In this document: piece after piece, positions 62,058 through 64,000 of the stretch
Layout: the number at the start of each line of letters is the position of its first letter
Position numbering within the stretch: the stretch's first letter is position 1
Origin: Oscillospiraceae bacterium
GTDB taxonomy: Bacteria > Bacillota > Clostridia > Oscillospirales > Oscillospiraceae
NCBI GenBank assembly: GCA_910575695.1
Contig: CAJTGJ010000001.1
Coordinates: 186,001 to 250,000 of the forward strand
Direction: 5' to 3'
DNA: 64,000 nt
Position numbers and translations under genes: made by a program
The notes under the pieces: model-generated
What the model was told of the DNA's origin: nothing
Database searches by the model: none
What the model saw: only the letters and a program-made list of their open reading frames with translations

Positions 62058-63290
62058 TCAGCCCACCCCGTCGCTGGACACCGGGCCAAGGTCGTCCCCA
62101 CTGTCCTCGGGCTGGTATTTGGCGAAGACGGCGTTCTGGTAGGCGGAATAGCGGTTGAAGAAATCAGCCACATCCAGCTCGTCCAGCGCGGCGGAGCGGA
62201 CCATTTCCGTCTCGTCCAGCATGGCCTCCAGCTCGTCATCCAGATGATACTCCCGGCACTCGTCGGCGTAGCTCTGAATGTCCTCCACCTCGCCCCGCAG
62301 GATGATGTGGTAGCCGTAAGACGTCTCCACCAGGCCGGAGATCTCGCCGGGCTTCAGCGCCAGGGCGCCCGCCTCAAACTCGGGCACCATGTCTCCCAGG
62401 ACGGCGGTATAGCCGTCAGGCGCGGCCAGGGCGCCGTCCTCATTGCGGCCGTCCTCGCTGTATTCGTTCATCAGCTCGTCAAATTTGGCCTCCAGATCGT
62501 CCGCGGCCTGGAGCTGGGCAAGGAAATCCTCCGCCTGTTTTTTCTTCTTGGCGATTTCCTCGTCGGAAAGGGGCTGCTGGCTGTCGTCAATGGTCTTGAG
62601 CAGGATATGCTTGGCCTGATAGGCGTAATTGTTCAGCATCTCATCGGTGGCTGTGGGAACCACCACGTCCAGCACGTTTTCATAGTAGCTGTTGGAGAGG
62701 TACAGGTACTCCATGGTCTCGTCGGTGAGGCCGAAGGCGGTTTTCATCATCTCATAGTTTTCCTCGCCCTCGGCCATCATCCGCTCCTTGGCCTCGGCGA
62801 TCTGCTCGTCGGTGGGCAGGCAGCCCAGCTCCGCCGCCTTCTTCTGGATCAGTATGTTGTAGGCGCCAATGGTAACGGCGCTGTCCCGCATCTGGTCGCC
62901 GAAGGTGGCGCCCTCCTCGTCGATGACGTCGGCCAGGGACAGGCCGAAATAGCCGTACTGGGACATGAAATTGCTGCAGCTCATCCCCAGCCAGTAGAGG
63001 GCCAGGTCGGCGTTGACGGGGGTGCCGTTGACGGTGAGCAGCTCCTCGTCAGGGGAGATGCCCGCAGAGAAGGTTGTGGCGTCCTGGTCCAGGTCCACCT
63101 CAATCTCGGGGGTGGCCTCCACGTCCGGGTCCAGGGAGGCGTCCGGGTTTTCGGAGCTGTCCCCGGCGGAGGCATCGGGGCTGGCGCTGGGGGATTCGGT
63201 TCCCCCGGAATCCTCAGCGCTGCAGGCGCACAGGGACACAATCAGGGCAAGGGACAAGAGCAGGGAAAGAATTTGTTTCCAGTTTTTCAT
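62058..63290 (-). CDS. parvulin-type foldase lipoprotein (PrsA/SurA-like)
   Basis: 410 residues. The signal peptide ends in LCAC, with the lipidated Cys at about 23, followed by an acidic Ser/Asp/Pro spacer. SurA_N-like helices (TVNGTPVNADLALYWLG) come next. The rotamase domain has YAYQAKHILLKTIDD and PGEISGLVETSYGYHIILR. It likely helps secreted proteins fold outside the membrane. The ATG at 63290 is 8 bases after GGAG. The promoter is at 63356-63384. The C-terminus is acidic. Confidence 0.88.
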   Translation of the reverse strand: MKNWKQILSLLLSLALIVSLCACSAEDSGGTESPSASPDASAGDSSENPDASLDPDVEATPEIEVDLDQDATTFSAGISPDEELLTVNGTPVNADLALYWLGMSCSNFMSQYGYFGLSLADVIDEEGATFGDQMRDSAVTIGAYNILIQKKAAELGCLPTDEQIAEAKERMMAEGEENYEMMKTAFGLTDETMEYLYLSNSYYENVLDVVVPTATDEMLNNYAYQAKHILLKTIDDSQQPLSDEEIAKKKKQAEDFLAQLQAADDLEAKFDELMNEYSEDGRNEDGALAAPDGYTAVLGDMVPEFEAGALALKPGEISGLVETSYGYHIILRGEVEDIQSYADECREYHLDDELEAMLDETEMVRSAALDELDVADFFNRYSAYQNAVFAKYQPEDSGDDLGPVSSDGVG

Positions 63291-63355
63291 TTCGTTCTCC
63301 AATCCATGTGGAAGTTTTTCGAGGATCAGCCGCCGGGCTGAGCGGCTTACCCGCC

Positions 63356-63384
63356 ATTATACTACGAAGCAGCCGAAAAAACAA
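63356..63384 (-). promoter_or_regulatory. promoter of foldase lipoprotein gene
   Basis: On the minus strand TTGTTT (63379-63384), 17-base spacer, TATAAT (63356-63361). Confidence 0.65.
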
Positions 63385-63420
63385 GGGCCTGCCGGGGGGC
63401 GCTGTTTTCTCTCAACCCCC

Positions 63421-63571
63421 CTGGCCCCCCCGTGGGGGGACGCCCCTGCGGGGGGCGTTACTTTCTCTCACGTGAGAGAAAGTAACCAAAGAGAACGCTT
63501 AGGGGGAGGCCCGCCGGACGGACGCTGCGCGTCCTCAGGCCGGGCCTCCCCCTAAGAACCCCCTGTTTTAC
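63421..63571 (-). repeat. R1 structured repeat, copy B (inverted)
   Basis: Reverse complement of the right half of copy A. GTTACTTTCTCTCAC / GTGAGAGAAAGTAAC is a perfect 30-base palindrome at 63457-63486. CTTAGGGGGAGGCCC / GGGCCTCCCCCTAAG (63498-63512 with 63542-63556) encloses GGACGC-TGC-GCGTCC. Both stems stay paired although bases differ from copy A. Confidence 0.82.
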
Positions 63572-63824
63572 GGGGGTGCTCTATACGGGATATATGGTGT
63601 TATGTTCCGGCGCGCAGGGTCGGGATGTATTCCCCCCTGTTTCTGCTGCCGCCCATTTGCAGGCACTGTAACAGGGTGGGGTCCACGGACTGCGCCTCCT
63701 GCGGTGGACCTTACCCGACGCGGTGGGGGTTAGTGCTTCTACCCGCCGTGGCTGGTAAGCTGAAACATTTCTCACCTAACCTCAATCGTCCAGGCGGGCG
63801 CGTCTGCCCGCCGCAGAGCGATGT
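63572..63824. other. intergenic sequence between R1 copies B and C
   Basis: About 250 bases without a convincing gene. A short minus-strand frame here has no ribosome site or known motif. Confidence 0.5.
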
Positions 63825-64000
63825 CCGGCGCCATTCAGGCGTTCTCAGGAGAAACCAAAATCATCAGTACCCCACCCACGCAGGCCCCAGTGGGCCGGGA
63901 AACGAAGGGAAATCCATCCGCAAAGCCGCACAAGCCGGAAACCCACCTCCGCACCAAAAGCGGCGTGCCCTTGCCCTTAACGGGGGATTCTTAAGGGGGT
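63825..64000 (+). repeat. R1 structured repeat, copy C (cut by window end)
   Basis: Matches the left half of copy A (about 15100-15279) in direct orientation. Shared blocks include GGCCCCAGTGGGCCGG, AAATCCATCCGCAAAGCCGC and AAAAGCGGCGTGCCCTT. It ends in GGATTCTTAAGGGGG at the window border, where the hairpin half would begin. Confidence 0.8.

Noticed and set aside
63581-63775. 64-codon minus-strand frame near the right end
   Set aside because: No ribosome site or motif; located between two repeat copies.

Overview
The window is GC-rich, gene-dense DNA from a Gram-positive anaerobe, most probably a Clostridia member of the Oscillospiraceae (Flavonifractor / Oscillibacter / Lawsonibacter type). 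The basis is: lipobox lipoproteins and no outer-membrane genes; bacillus/clostridium-type families (RemB, the S4 protein YaaA, GlpP, HemZ, Noc, the Prp protease next to an L27 with a cleavable N-terminus); and a thiolase plus CoA-transferase operon typical of butyrate formers. The genus is an inference. No rRNA, tRNA, CRISPR or intact insertion sequence was seen.

Left part (1-18.7 kb, transport and metabolism): a partial gene; a polar amino-acid ABC transporter; a uracil permease behind a short leader peptide and a terminator; a membrane-anchored alpha/beta hydrolase; a glycerol operon (glpP, two FAD oxidoreductases, a DUF1667 protein, glpK) with a terminator in its leader; a PadR/DUF2812 pair with a clear operator; a YafQ-type toxin-antitoxin pair; gap; a lipoprotein; a ClC-family transporter.

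Origin part (19-37 kb): obgE, rpmA, prp and rplU on the minus strand diverge from rpmH-rnpA-yidD-yidC-khpB on the plus strand. An MBL hydrolase, hemZ and then dnaA-[oriC]-dnaN-yaaA-recF-remB-(PH-domain gene)-gyrB-gyrA follow. Against the usual layout, the rpmH-khpB cluster points toward dnaA instead of away from it.

Rearranged patch (37-39 kb): an AT-richer XRE regulator, then a DUF559 endonuclease-like gene bounded by inverted copies of a palindromic repeat. It sits between two copies of the first 36 bases of rnhA and runs in frame into the intact rnhA. A ribbon-helix-helix gene and a 55-residue gene diverge just beyond.

Right part (39-64 kb): a long minus-strand block (aspS, hisS, a methylglyoxal-synthase-like gene, a MinD-like ATPase, rsmG, mscL, serS, two paralogous membrane coiled-coil genes, parB, parA). 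Four exact or near-exact parS sites lie between 48.2 and 52.7 kb. After it come an ECF sigma/anti-sigma-like pair, tadA, a YitT protein and noc on the plus strand. The minus strand then carries ctfB-ctfA-(47-residue gene)-thlA, a P-type ATPase behind a leader that looks like a yybP-ykoY manganese riboswitch, and a parvulin lipoprotein. The window ends in copies of a structured dispersed repeat also present at 15.1-15.4 kb.

The observations most worth following are: the uracil-permease leader; the DUF559 / inverted-repeat insertion at rnhA; the two membrane proteins co-transcribed with parAB; the riboswitch candidate; and the dispersed repeat whose hairpins keep pairing despite base changes.
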